In this document: positions 19,899-29,758 of the stretch, piece by piece
Position numbering within the stretch: position 1 is the stretch's first letter
How the letters are laid out: each line of letters begins with the position of its first letter
Origin: Sulfurovum sp.
GTDB taxonomy: Bacteria; Campylobacterota; Campylobacteria; Campylobacterales; Sulfurovaceae
DNA: 37,759 nt
Assembly: GCA_020721085.1 (NCBI GenBank)
Contig: DYNJ01000004.1
Location: 1 to 37,759, forward strand
Direction: 5' to 3'
Notes under the pieces: model-generated
The model's database searches: none
What the model was told of the DNA's origin: nothing
What the model saw: only the letters and a program-made list of their open reading frames with translations
Position numbers and translations under genes: made by a program

Positions 19899-21427
19899 GC
19901 ATCAAACGGCTGTATATCAAGGAGCTGCTCAGTTTCGATGAAGTTAAGCTCGAATTTCATGCAGGACTGATTGTCCTGACAGGTCCCAGCGGAGCCGGAA
20001 AATCAGTCTTGATGCAGAGTGTTTTGTCAAATTTCGGATATGAGGGCAGTGAAGCCAAAGTGTGTGAGGTAACGATTGATAAGCCGTATGGCCTAGAGTC
20101 TGATGAGTATGAGCTAGGTGATGAGCTGGCTATCAGAAGCCTCAAAAAAGACCGTACCAGACTCTATATAAATGATCAAAATATATCCAAAAAAGCGCTT
20201 AACAGACTCTTTGCGCCCCATGTGCATTATCTAAGCGTGAGAGACAGCAGCGGATTTGAGAGTGGTATGCTTTTGGGGCTTTTGGACAGATCGTCTGTCC
20301 GACAAGACAGATCGTACGAGGAGCTTTTGGAGAGTTATCTGTCAAGGTACCGTAGCTATCGCATCAAACTCAATGAGCTGGAAACTATCAAAGAGCAAGA
20401 AAAGAGACTTACCGAGTTGATCGAATTTACTACCTTTGAGATCGAAAAAATCAAAGTGATAGATCCCAAAATTGGCGAGGATGAAGAGCTGCTCAAGATC
20501 AAGCATAGACTCTCCAGGATAGACAAGATCAATGACGCTCTGAGTTTGGCAAGTGATATTTTTCAAAGTGAAGCTCAGATAAACAGTCTTTTTCGATTGC
20601 TCGAGAAGGATGCTGGATATTTTGGCGATACTATGAATCGTCTGCGAATAGATTTTGAAGAGGCGCAGACACTCTCAGAGGAGCTTTCGGAGATCGATAT
20701 CGAAGAGGTTCTTGACAGACTTGAAAAGATAGCGGGATTGAAAAGCCGTTATGGCGGGGTCGCCGAGGCGATAGAGTATCGGAAGCTCAAAGAAAAAGAG
20801 CTTGCAGGATATGAGACGATAGAAAAAGATAAGAGCTTGCTTGAGTCTTGGCTTGCAAGGGAGTACGCCGAACTGGTTTCGATGGCAAGCAATATCTCCA
20901 AAGCAAGACAAAAAGAGGCATCTGCAGTAGAGCTGGAGCTTAAAAGCTATCTGTCTCAGCTCAAGCTTCCTGAAGTTCAATTTGTCTTTAGCGAAACGAA
21001 TCTATGTGAATCCGGTACCGATTTTGTTGATTTGAAGATGGGGCGCTCGACAGTCTCAATGCTGAGCGGCGGTGAATTCAATCGCCTCAGACTCGCATTA
21101 ATGGCGGCAGTAATGCATAACGATGAGCAAAGCAGGGGGATCGTTATTCTAGATGAAATCGATGCCAATGTCAGCGGTGATGAATCGATCGCGATCGCAC
21201 AGATGGTTTCTAAGCTCTCTTTGGCGTATCAGATCTTTGCTATTTCGCACCAAGCACACCTTTCTGCCAAAGCCGATCAGCATATTTTGATCACAAAAAA
21301 TAGTGGACTTAGTTATGCTAAGATACTTGAAAATGATGAGAGGATCACAGAAATCGCACGAATTATCGGTGGTGAAAATGCCGAGCAGGAGGCGATTGCA
21401 TTTGCTAAATTGCTGAGAAAAAATTGA
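19895..21427 (+). CDS. recN: DNA repair protein RecN-like SMC-family ATPase
   Basis: TTG start overlapping nadK stop; LTGPSGAGKSVLMQSV, SMLSGGEFNRLRLALMAAV, VILDEIDANVSG. Confidence 0.93.
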   Translation: MSIKRLYIKELLSFDEVKLEFHAGLIVLTGPSGAGKSVLMQSVLSNFGYEGSEAKVCEVTIDKPYGLESDEYELGDELAIRSLKKDRTRLYINDQNISKKALNRLFAPHVHYLSVRDSSGFESGMLLGLLDRSSVRQDRSYEELLESYLSRYRSYRIKLNELETIKEQEKRLTELIEFTTFEIEKIKVIDPKIGEDEELLKIKHRLSRIDKINDALSLASDIFQSEAQINSLFRLLEKDAGYFGDTMNRLRIDFEEAQTLSEELSEIDIEEVLDRLEKIAGLKSRYGGVAEAIEYRKLKEKELAGYETIEKDKSLLESWLAREYAELVSMASNISKARQKEASAVELELKSYLSQLKLPEVQFVFSETNLCESGTDFVDLKMGRSTVSMLSGGEFNRLRLALMAAVMHNDEQSRGIVILDEIDANVSGDESIAIAQMVSKLSLAYQIFAISHQAHLSAKADQHILITKNSGLSYAKILENDERITEIARIIGGENAEQEAIAFAKLLRKN

Positions 21428-21428
21428 T

Positions 21429-21938
21429 TCAGGCAAAAGTAAATTGTTCTTTGAGTTTTGACTGGCACTCTTTGAGATTATGCAGATGTTCTGCGATGAT
21501 CTCCATATCATTCCCTGTTTTGCAATAGGCGTTGAAGTCGATTAGGACGCTTGCAACTCCACCTGTGCCGATGTTGGTCGCGGAACCTTTGATGGAGTGG
21601 ATCAGGCGTTCGATCTTGGTATAGTCTTTTTCATTGATCGCAGCTTCGATTTGTGGAATCTGCTCATCTATCTGTCCTATCAGCTCTGCGCAAAAATCAT
21701 CCGCATCCTCCTTTGACAATCCCATATCCAAAAGACGGCTGTTGTCAAAGTCCTGATAGACTGTGGTCGGCAGTTTTTTTAGTGCAGTGGGAGCGATTGT
21801 TTCTGGGATTGTTTCTGGGATTGTTTCTGGCTTGGGCGTAGTAATCGGAGATGTTTTGGTGTCAACGCTTACAATAGAAACTTTTATAAGTAAAGCAATG
21901 ATGACCAACAATATAATTCCAAAAATTACTTCAGCCAT
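21429..21938 (-). CDS. membrane-anchored Hpt (histidine phosphotransfer) domain protein
   Basis: N-terminal TM; linker PETIPETIPET; LIHSIKGSATNIGTGGV Hpt motif. Confidence 0.82.
   Translation of the reverse strand: MAEVIFGIILLVIIALLIKVSIVSVDTKTSPITTPKPETIPETIPETIAPTALKKLPTTVYQDFDNSRLLDMGLSKEDADDFCAELIGQIDEQIPQIEAAINEKDYTKIERLIHSIKGSATNIGTGGVASVLIDFNAYCKTGNDMEIIAEHLHNLKECQSKLKEQFTFA
21795..21830. repeat. 12-bp microsatellite, three exact units, in the Hpt protein linker
   Basis: GATTGTTTCTGG x3; one unit is four codons. Confidence 0.9.
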
Positions 21939-22036
21939 TATATGCTACTGTCTCCTGCTTTAAAAAGAAAATATAATATTGAAAACTCATTGTATCATCT
22001 CTATCAAAAAGGTTGCTTAATATCATCAATTATTGA

Positions 22037-22762
22037 TCAGTTGAGGTAGAAGTTCAAGGTATAGTTAAGATCTTCATCAAGCTCAAGTGTACGGTATAGC
22101 CATCTTAGATAGCCAATATCTTCTTTGGCGATTTTGCGTATCTCTCTTCCCTTGTATTTTCCAAATCGAAACAATTTCAATAAGACCGGTTTGGCGGATA
22201 GGTCAGCGAATGTTTGAAGAAGATCTTTTTGAGGATATTTATCTCTCGCGATCTCTTCTAGTTTGGCAAAAAGAAGCTTGAGAATGAGCACATCACTGAG
22301 CGCATCATGTGCTTTGTGCCCACTGCTTTTTTCTTGTTCTGTAGAGCAAAGACCGAGCGAGTTGCGCAAATTTTGCAAACCATGACTCTGGATATCCGGC
22401 AGCAGATGTCTTGCACAGCGAAGTGTATCAATCCGGGTATAACGGTTGATAAAGCCCTCCTTGGCAAGCATTTTCAGATCAAACGAGATGTTGTGTGCGA
22501 TCAGATAGTTTTCAGGACTGTTTAATTCATTTATTTTATGATAAAAATCAGTTTGTGTCAGCAGCAGCTGACCCGCTATCATATCTTGCGTTATATTGTG
22601 AAATCGGATTGCTTCAGGTTTGATGGGGACATCACACCCGCACATTCCATAGTATCTCTTGGTTTCACTGTTTTTTTCTGTTATGACAGCCCCATACTGG
22701 ATGATCCTGTCTTCGGGAGCAATTCCCGTAGTTTCAGTATCAAAAAAAATACAGACTGCCAT
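22037..22762 (-). CDS. DnaQ-like DEDD 3'-5' exonuclease with ExoX-C-like C-terminal segment
   Basis: CIFFDTETTGIAPEDRIIQYG, HNISFDLKML, HKAHDALSDVLIL; C-terminal RFGKYKGREIRKIAKEDIGYLRWLYR. Confidence 0.88.
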   Translation of the reverse strand: MAVCIFFDTETTGIAPEDRIIQYGAVITEKNSETKRYYGMCGCDVPIKPEAIRFHNITQDMIAGQLLLTQTDFYHKINELNSPENYLIAHNISFDLKMLAKEGFINRYTRIDTLRCARHLLPDIQSHGLQNLRNSLGLCSTEQEKSSGHKAHDALSDVLILKLLFAKLEEIARDKYPQKDLLQTFADLSAKPVLLKLFRFGKYKGREIRKIAKEDIGYLRWLYRTLELDEDLNYTLNFYLN

Positions 22763-22864
22763 ATTTATCTCTTTTGGTTTCCAATATGGATGTGATTAGG
22801 ATATTATCAGCGATATCATAATATAATAATCCTTATTTAAAATAGATATAGTGGTGGTGTGACG

Positions 22865-23308
22865 ATGGATGCGCAATTGATAGAGCATTTGATGGAGCCC
22901 AAAAATTATGGCTCTATGAGCGATGCCGACAGTGAAGGGATAGGTAAAAATCCGCTCAATGGCGAAAAGGTCGCCATTTATCTGCGTGTATCAGAGCAAG
23001 ACGGCGTACCGATCATCCAAGACATTCGCTTCCAAGCGATCGGCTGCACTACCACAGTGGTCGCAGGCTCTATGATCACACAAGAGGCGAAAGGATTAGA
23101 TTTCAAAAAGGCAGATGAACTTGTAAATACTACGATGCAATTTTTGGAGCAGATATCGCCATCTGATGCTGTATGTACAGAGATGGTCGCTATTGCGCTT
23201 AAAGCATCCATGGATACCTATCGGCTCAGAAAGGGTGATCCGGATCACCCTGCTGTTACCTATCAGGTTCAGCACAGTTGCACACTAAAAGAAGGAGAGA
23301 CAGAGTGA
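22865..23308 (+). CDS. NifU/IscU-like iron-sulfur scaffold-family protein (atypical)
   Basis: GIGKNPLNGEKVAIYL, FQAIGCTTTVVAGSMIT, SDAVCTEMVAIALKAS. Confidence 0.85.
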   Translation: MDAQLIEHLMEPKNYGSMSDADSEGIGKNPLNGEKVAIYLRVSEQDGVPIIQDIRFQAIGCTTTVVAGSMITQEAKGLDFKKADELVNTTMQFLEQISPSDAVCTEMVAIALKASMDTYRLRKGDPDHPAVTYQVQHSCTLKEGETE

Positions 23309-24132
23309 AGACGCTAGCTATAAAAATACACGAGGCATGGCTTGTTACCTTGATGGCAGGACTGATGAGCAGCACACAAAGCAAGCATATCCTTTTTGAT
23401 TTTGCAGATATCTTGTTTAGGCATTTTAGATGGATTGAAGCAGAGATGGTAAAAGCCGGAGAATCGTATGATTATGACCGAGATATGATCCCGATACAAG
23501 TAGATAAACTTAGTATAATATTGAATAATATCATAATGCGTTTAAATCAGATCGATTTACAGATTATCGGTATCAAAAGAGAGCTTTCAAACCGTATGAG
23601 CAGTGATCTAAGCTATATGAGAGAGATGATTGCTCATCTATCTGATGAGGAGGTGCATGCTTTTCATGCCAAGAGAAAGCTGGAGTATATCCCGCTTAGC
23701 GAAGAGGCAACTGATGCTTTGACGCTTTTTTTGTTTGAGGAGAGCAGCAAGGAGTATGAGCTGATCATGATCTACAACTATCTCAATGCGCACAGCAGCG
23801 ATCTGTATTTAAGCCGTGTATTTCAGGATCTGGTGGATGAGAGTCTCTTTCATCTCAAACAATTTGGCGACATGATGGCAAAAATGGGGATTCTCGGAGT
23901 ACCAAAAATGGTGCATAAAGAGCTTTATCAATCCATTAAAATAGAGGCATTTTTGCTAGCCGGCATAGATGAAGAGATCGCTGCCAAGGAGGAGTGCCGC
24001 AAGCTTTCTGAAGCAGTTGCCTCAAACTCAAAAGAGCTGGCAAAATTTTTTGATTTTATTAACAACCAGGAGAGTTATCACATCGTTTTGATGCAAGATG
24101 CACTGGCATATTGGAGAAGCAAAAATGGCTAA
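23305..24132 (+). CDS. putative ferritin-like (possibly two-domain) iron-binding protein
   Basis: GTG start at 23305 after GAAGGAGA, overlapping upstream stop; all-helical with EEVHAFH, DESLFH and QESYH segments. Confidence 0.5.
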   Translation: MKTLAIKIHEAWLVTLMAGLMSSTQSKHILFDFADILFRHFRWIEAEMVKAGESYDYDRDMIPIQVDKLSIILNNIIMRLNQIDLQIIGIKRELSNRMSSDLSYMREMIAHLSDEEVHAFHAKRKLEYIPLSEEATDALTLFLFEESSKEYELIMIYNYLNAHSSDLYLSRVFQDLVDESLFHLKQFGDMMAKMGILGVPKMVHKELYQSIKIEAFLLAGIDEEIAAKEECRKLSEAVASNSKELAKFFDFINNQESYHIVLMQDALAYWRSKNG

Positions 24133-24955
24133 ACACTACACCTCGATGATCTCATCAGTTTTTGGCAACTTTGCAAAAATGGCGTTTCCTGCACCTTTGC
24201 AGCATTTCGTCAATACCAGCTATGTGGCTTTGATGGGACTGGATATGAGTGAGTTCAAACATCCCAAGGAGTACAAGACACTCAATGCGCTCTTTACTAG
24301 ATCGCTTGAAAAAGAGCGCAGTTTTGACGGCAGCGAGGATGTAGTCATCTCTCCTGCGGATTCACTGGTGACTGATCTTGGCACGATCAAAGATAAGACG
24401 GCATATCAGATCAAAGGGATGGCTTATCGTCTCGATGAGTTGCTTGGAGGCGATTATAAAGGTTCAGCGCAAGAGCTGGAAGGAGGACGGTATATCAATC
24501 TCTACCTCTCTCCCAAGGACTATCATCGATATCATATCCCTATGGATCTCACAGTCAAGAGTCTGACGCATATTCCCGGTAAACTTTATCCTGTCAATAT
24601 GCCTCTTTTGAAGCGCAAACCAAATCTTTTTATTGAAAACGAAAGAGTAGTGATAGAATGTGCAGATACCTATGGCAGATTACATTTTCTGGTCCTGGTC
24701 GGTGCGCTCAATGTCGGCAAAATGGCTGTGACCTTTGAGGATGCTATCAGGACAAACAGCGAAGCCAATGTGTCAAAACACTACACATATAATAATCTGA
24801 GTTGCAAAAAAGGGGAGCTTTTCGGCTGGTTTGAGATGGGATCGACTATTTTACTCTTCAGCCAAAAAGATGCTGTAGCTCTTGGTGTTTCACTGGGTCA
24901 AAAAGTACGATTTGGAGATCAGATCGCCAAATTGCAAATACCGCCTAATCAATAA
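24125..24955 (+). CDS. psd: phosphatidylserine decarboxylase proenzyme
   Basis: SPADSLVTDLGTI, YHRYHIPMD, FEMGSTILLFSQ (GST cleavage motif). Confidence 0.93.
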   Translation: MAKHYTSMISSVFGNFAKMAFPAPLQHFVNTSYVALMGLDMSEFKHPKEYKTLNALFTRSLEKERSFDGSEDVVISPADSLVTDLGTIKDKTAYQIKGMAYRLDELLGGDYKGSAQELEGGRYINLYLSPKDYHRYHIPMDLTVKSLTHIPGKLYPVNMPLLKRKPNLFIENERVVIECADTYGRLHFLVLVGALNVGKMAVTFEDAIRTNSEANVSKHYTYNNLSCKKGELFGWFEMGSTILLFSQKDAVALGVSLGQKVRFGDQIAKLQIPPNQ

Positions 24956-24974
24956 ACTGCCGCAAGGGGTCAAA

Positions 24975-25892
24975 ATGGTCATCAAAGAGATACAAGAGTA
25001 TGGTGAGATACGTACAAAAGCTAGAGCATATCTGTGTTATTTGCTCAAACAAAACCTCCCAAGCAGACTTCCGAATATCGCATTGGAAGATATACTTTCT
25101 GCTCTTAAAAAAACAAGTGAAGAGATCCAGGTATTTGATGCGATCTATATCCTGGATCCAAGCGGACGGCAGATCACAAATACAGTGAGCGTCAATCCGC
25201 ACGATGCCAGAAAAGGGATGGGAGAAAATCGAAACGGACGCGCTTACTACTACCGCGTCATCAAAGAAAACAGATGCGTGCTGACAGATCCCTATCCGTC
25301 TTTGTCTAGCAATAATCTCGTGGTAACCGCCTCATATCCAATTTACAATGAACGAAATGAGATGATATATATTGTTTGTCTGGATATCTCGCTTGAAAAT
25401 ATCCTTCGTCTTGTGCATCCTACCTCGATAGATTCTATCTTCGGCAAAGTCAGCAAATATGTCTATGCGGCATTTTCGTTCGCCCTTGCTGCGGTAGCGA
25501 TGCTTCTATTTGTGCAGGGAATCAGCCATTTTTTGAAACACGGACTATTTTTTACAGAAATAAGTATCAAGGATATGTTTGAATCAACGATACTTTTGAC
25601 ACTCTCTTTGGCGATCTTCGACCTTGTCAAGGCGATTTTCGAAGAGGAGGTATTGGGAAACCGCAAAAAAAATGATTCCGACGAGACTCACAAAACTATG
25701 GTGCGTTTCATGGGATCTATCATTATTGCACTCTCTATCGAGGCGCTGATGCTGGTGTTCAAATTTGCCATCACCGATCCTAGCAAACTGCTGTATGCCG
25801 TCTATCTCATTGGAGGTATTACGGCGCTAATCATCGGATTGTCTGTCTATCTCAGAGCTATCAATAGCAATTCTGATAAACAAGACGGGTGA
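24975..25892 (+). CDS. PDC/Cache-like sensor domain membrane protein
   Basis: FDAIYILDPSGRQITNTVS...GRAYYYRVIKENRCVLTDPYPSLSSNNLVVTASYPIYN followed by several TM helices. Confidence 0.75.
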   Translation: MVIKEIQEYGEIRTKARAYLCYLLKQNLPSRLPNIALEDILSALKKTSEEIQVFDAIYILDPSGRQITNTVSVNPHDARKGMGENRNGRAYYYRVIKENRCVLTDPYPSLSSNNLVVTASYPIYNERNEMIYIVCLDISLENILRLVHPTSIDSIFGKVSKYVYAAFSFALAAVAMLLFVQGISHFLKHGLFFTEISIKDMFESTILLTLSLAIFDLVKAIFEEEVLGNRKKNDSDETHKTMVRFMGSIIIALSIEALMLVFKFAITDPSKLLYAVYLIGGITALIIGLSVYLRAINSNSDKQDG

Positions 25893-26512
25893 TGAGTAAA
25901 GAGCTTATCATCTTTGATATGGATGGGACACTGGTCGATAGTTCTGTGACTATCTCCAATGCGATCAATCATGTCCGCTCCAATCTGTCATTGCCACAAA
26001 TGGATCATGATCATATTATTGCAAAAATCAACGATCATACTATTGTCCCAGCCCGATATTTTTATGAAGCGGATCGCTTTGAGCCATATCATGAAGCTTT
26101 GTTTTCACAGTATTATACACTCCACCACGCCAAAGAGTTGATGCTCTATGAAGGTATCGGCGGGTTGTTGGAGGATTTGAAAACCAATGGATTCAAGCTC
26201 GCGGTTGCTACCAATGCCTACCGCAGATCCACTATAGAATCGCTGAAGCATCTTGATATTTATGATCTGTTTGATACTATCGCCTGTGCCGATGATGTGA
26301 GCAGAGGCAAGCCGTCTCCGGACATGCTGTTTAAAATTTTGGATGAGCTTGAAATTGTTGCCAATGATGCGTTTTTCGTAGGAGATGGCTCTCGCGATCA
26401 GATGGCATCCCAGAAGGCCTCGATCGAGTATCTGATGGTGAATTGGGGCTTTAGTGAGTATGAGGATGCGCTGCACAGTGTCGATGCATTGAGGCAGGTG
26501 TTATTTATTTAA
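25892..26512 (+). CDS. HAD-superfamily hydrolase (phosphoglycolate-phosphatase-like)
   Basis: LIIFDMDGTLVDSS, AVATNAYRRST, FFVGDGSRDQMASQKA. Confidence 0.9.
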   Translation: MSKELIIFDMDGTLVDSSVTISNAINHVRSNLSLPQMDHDHIIAKINDHTIVPARYFYEADRFEPYHEALFSQYYTLHHAKELMLYEGIGGLLEDLKTNGFKLAVATNAYRRSTIESLKHLDIYDLFDTIACADDVSRGKPSPDMLFKILDELEIVANDAFFVGDGSRDQMASQKASIEYLMVNWGFSEYEDALHSVDALRQVLFI

Positions 26513-26563
26513 AGCGTAAATTTGGTATCGTTGTTGATTGAATCGGCGTTAGAAAGAGTTGTG

Positions 26564-27289
26564 ATGAAAAAGGTATTTTTTTTTATGATCATCTCTATGG
26601 AGGTTTTTGCAATCACTCCGGACAAGATTATCAAAAATGTTGAGCACAATCTCCAAAGCAATAATAGCTATTCTCAAATCACGATGACCGTCACAACGGC
26701 ACGGGGGGAAAGAATGATGAAAATGGAGAGTTGGAATAGAGGGCATGAGAAGAGTTTTATCAAAGTACTTTACCCCAAGCAAGACCGCGGGATCACATTT
26801 TTGAAAATCGATACGACAATGTGGCAGTATGTCCCCAAAATAGAAAAGATGATCAAAATCCCAAGTTCTATGATGATGCAAAGTTGGATGGGAAGCGATT
26901 TTACCAACGATGATATGGCAAAGGAGAGCTCCATCGTTGATGATTATGATCCTGTATTGAGCTTAGAAGATGCCCATAAATATACATTGACCCTGCACCC
27001 AAAAGAAAATGCTGCGGTTGTATGGGGCAGGATCACTATAGAAGTAGAAAAAGTTCATTTTATACCGCTCAAAGCGATCTATTATGATGAGGATGGCATC
27101 CGGCAACGCATTCTGTACTACAGCAATATCAAAGTATTTGGAAGTCGTCATTTGCCTACCGTGATGACATTGGTTCCTATAAATAAAAAAAACAATAAGA
27201 CAGTCGTGCGTATGGACAAGGTAGATTTTGATGCACCGATCGATGATGAGCGCTTTACCAAAAATGCACTGATCAGATACAGCCAATGA
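26564..27289 (+). CDS. outer-membrane lipoprotein-sorting-like (LolA-fold) periplasmic protein
   Basis: Signal peptide; MWQYVPKIEKMIKIPSSMMMQSWMGSDFTNDDMAKE signature. Confidence 0.88.
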   Translation: MKKVFFFMIISMEVFAITPDKIIKNVEHNLQSNNSYSQITMTVTTARGERMMKMESWNRGHEKSFIKVLYPKQDRGITFLKIDTTMWQYVPKIEKMIKIPSSMMMQSWMGSDFTNDDMAKESSIVDDYDPVLSLEDAHKYTLTLHPKENAAVVWGRITIEVEKVHFIPLKAIYYDEDGIRQRILYYSNIKVFGSRHLPTVMTLVPINKKNNKTVVRMDKVDFDAPIDDERFTKNALIRYSQ

Positions 27290-28527
27290 TACTTTTGAAG
27301 ATGGCGTTTCGGGAACTGCTGATCCATAAAAAGCGTTCCGTCATCACTGTTTTACTGTGTGCTTTCTCGACAGCTCTTTTTATCTTTGTCAATGCGCTCA
27401 ATGACGGAAGCCATAAACAGCTGATCCGCTCAAGTGCTGAAACCTATCCCGGCTATATGCAGCTCACCGGTCGTGCGTTTGAAGATAATCCCAATTATGA
27501 CAATCTTATTTTTGATACACCCCGCATTCAAAATATACTCAAAGATCAAAAATGGATCAGTGCTTTCTCGGCGCGTTTTGAATCATACGCCCTCTATGCC
27601 ACGGATGAGCAGTCGATAGGAGGGATGTTTACCGCTATTGAGCCCGAAAGCGAGGCAGAAGTATCTCGTCTGAAGCGCTCTTTGGTCTCAGGAGAGTATT
27701 TGAGCAGCAAGGATACCAATGCGCTGTATCTGGGGGTAGAGTTCGCCAAGCGTCTCAAAGTAAAAGTGGGAGATGCTTTGTCGTTTATCTCTACAGGTGC
27801 AGATTACTCCTTTGCGGCGGATCATCTGATCGTCAAGGGGTTGTTCAAAACTAAGCTTTATGAGTTTGACAACAGTGCAGCTTTTGTTAATAAATCATAT
27901 TTTGACGAGGTGATGCACAGCACCGATAGCGCTACGCATATCATCATCACTCCGGCTGAAATTTCTCAAATTGATGCCGTCACTCAAAGGTTACAAAAAG
28001 TAGTTGGCGGCGAGATAGAGGTAAAAAATTATAAAATGATTCTTGAAGATTTGGTTTTGGCGATGAAGGTAGATCAAATATTTAGCTATATCACGCTTGC
28101 AATCTTCTTTGTAGTTATTTTCTTTGTCGTAGCCATCTTTGCGTTTCTCTCCGTCTATGCCCGTATCCGTCAGATAGGAGTGCTGCGGGCAATAGGGACG
28201 ACACCCGGTCAAGTGATGCAGTTGTTGTTGCTTGAGGCGCTTATTTTGGGGATCATCGGTGTCGGTATAGGTGGGGCAGCGAGCGCTCATGCGACGCACT
28301 ATTACGAAGAACATCCTATCTCATTCGGTTTCTGGGGGGATGTCGAGATCGAGGAGTATTATAAACAGTACAATATGGTTGCCGAGGTTACCATCCCGAC
28401 CCAATACAATCCGCCCAAGATCGCAGTCGAAATGCTGATCATGCTTATGCTCAATCTTGCAAGTGTGCTTTATCCGATGATCATACTCCGCCGTTTTACT
28501 CCGATAGAGGCAATGCGACATGTTTAG
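27286..28527 (+). CDS. ABC transporter permease (FtsX/LolC/MacB type)
   Basis: RSVITVLLCAFSTALF; RIRQIGVLRAIGTTPGQVMQLLLLEALILGIIG; ATGA overlap. Confidence 0.92.
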   Translation: MILLKMAFRELLIHKKRSVITVLLCAFSTALFIFVNALNDGSHKQLIRSSAETYPGYMQLTGRAFEDNPNYDNLIFDTPRIQNILKDQKWISAFSARFESYALYATDEQSIGGMFTAIEPESEAEVSRLKRSLVSGEYLSSKDTNALYLGVEFAKRLKVKVGDALSFISTGADYSFAADHLIVKGLFKTKLYEFDNSAAFVNKSYFDEVMHSTDSATHIIITPAEISQIDAVTQRLQKVVGGEIEVKNYKMILEDLVLAMKVDQIFSYITLAIFFVVIFFVVAIFAFLSVYARIRQIGVLRAIGTTPGQVMQLLLLEALILGIIGVGIGGAASAHATHYYEEHPISFGFWGDVEIEEYYKQYNMVAEVTIPTQYNPPKIAVEMLIMLMLNLASVLYPMIILRRFTPIEAMRHV

Positions 28528-29758
28528 AGACAGTGCTTTGTATCTCAAAATGGCGTTGCTTCATATCGTTCGACACAAGAGCCGTGCCGTTTTGATCTCT
28601 TTAATGATCGCTCTTTCACTTGTCGGATTGTTGCTGATGGAGGGGATGTATGAGGGGATGATGGCGCAGGTCACCCAAAATATGATTAAAACCGGCAGCG
28701 GAACTCTGCTGATCCAGCACAAAGAGTTTCGGGCCGAGAACAATATCAAATTTCAGATTATCGAACCGCAAAAGATAGCTTCGGTACTGGATATACAAGA
28801 AGGAGTACGCAGCTATGTGATGCGTGTGAGCCAGCACGGTCTGATCGCCACGGCAGGCTATTCACGGGGAGCCGACATCATAGGTATAGATTTGTTACGC
28901 GAAGCATCACATGCGCATCTGGATCAGTTTATCATCAAAGGAAATTATAGTTTGGGCAAGCGACAAGAGGGCGCCATTATTGGCTACCGTCTAGCCCGTA
29001 AACTCAAGACTGATGTTGGCAAAAAAGTGGTTATCACGATGCAAGACAGAGACAACGAGGTGGTCTCTGCCGCCCTTAAAATTGAGGGGATTATCAAGAC
29101 TAACAATATGGCGATTGACGGCAACGGAGTGCTGGCGGACATAGGAAAACTGCGTGCTTTGACAGGTATGCAGGGCGCCACCGAGATCGCCGTACTGCTG
29201 GAAGATCAAGATGCAGACATGAAAGTCAAGCAACAGATAGATGCACAGCTGAATGATCGCAATATTGCCGTATATTCCTACAAAGAGCTTTATCCGTCTC
29301 TGCATGAAGGAGAGGTCATGATGCAGACCTACAACTATATCAGTGCTGCTTTTATTTTTACGGTTGCATCATTGGGCATTTTTGGTGTTGTGCTAGTCTC
29401 GGTACTCGAGCGGGTACGGGAGTTTGGGATTATGATGGCGATCGGGACACAATTTCGAGATATTGTTCGTTTGATTGTTTTTGAGTCGATGATCATTACG
29501 ATGAGCGGTTATATTGCAGGAGCACTGATAGGCGGCGGGCTACTGTGGTATTTTAAAGAGTATGGATTGGATCTATCGGGATTCAGTGATGCTTTTGCGA
29601 TTTTTGGAATGGATTCAAGCATCCATGCAATCCTCAAAACAGAATATTTCATCAGTGCATTTTTGGGCGTATTTTTATCAACTTTATTAGCAACCGCTAT
29701 CCCTATACACACACTCAAAAGACGCAATCCTATCCAATCCATCAACGAGCAGGCATAA
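28520..29758 (+). CDS. ABC transporter permease (FtsX/LolE/MacB type)
   Basis: VRHKSRAVLISLMIALS; RVREFGIMMAIGTQFRDIVRLIVFES; overlaps upstream CDS. Confidence 0.92.
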   Translation: MFRDSALYLKMALLHIVRHKSRAVLISLMIALSLVGLLLMEGMYEGMMAQVTQNMIKTGSGTLLIQHKEFRAENNIKFQIIEPQKIASVLDIQEGVRSYVMRVSQHGLIATAGYSRGADIIGIDLLREASHAHLDQFIIKGNYSLGKRQEGAIIGYRLARKLKTDVGKKVVITMQDRDNEVVSAALKIEGIIKTNNMAIDGNGVLADIGKLRALTGMQGATEIAVLLEDQDADMKVKQQIDAQLNDRNIAVYSYKELYPSLHEGEVMMQTYNYISAAFIFTVASLGIFGVVLVSVLERVREFGIMMAIGTQFRDIVRLIVFESMIITMSGYIAGALIGGGLLWYFKEYGLDLSGFSDAFAIFGMDSSIHAILKTEYFISAFLGVFLSTLLATAIPIHTLKRRNPIQSINEQA

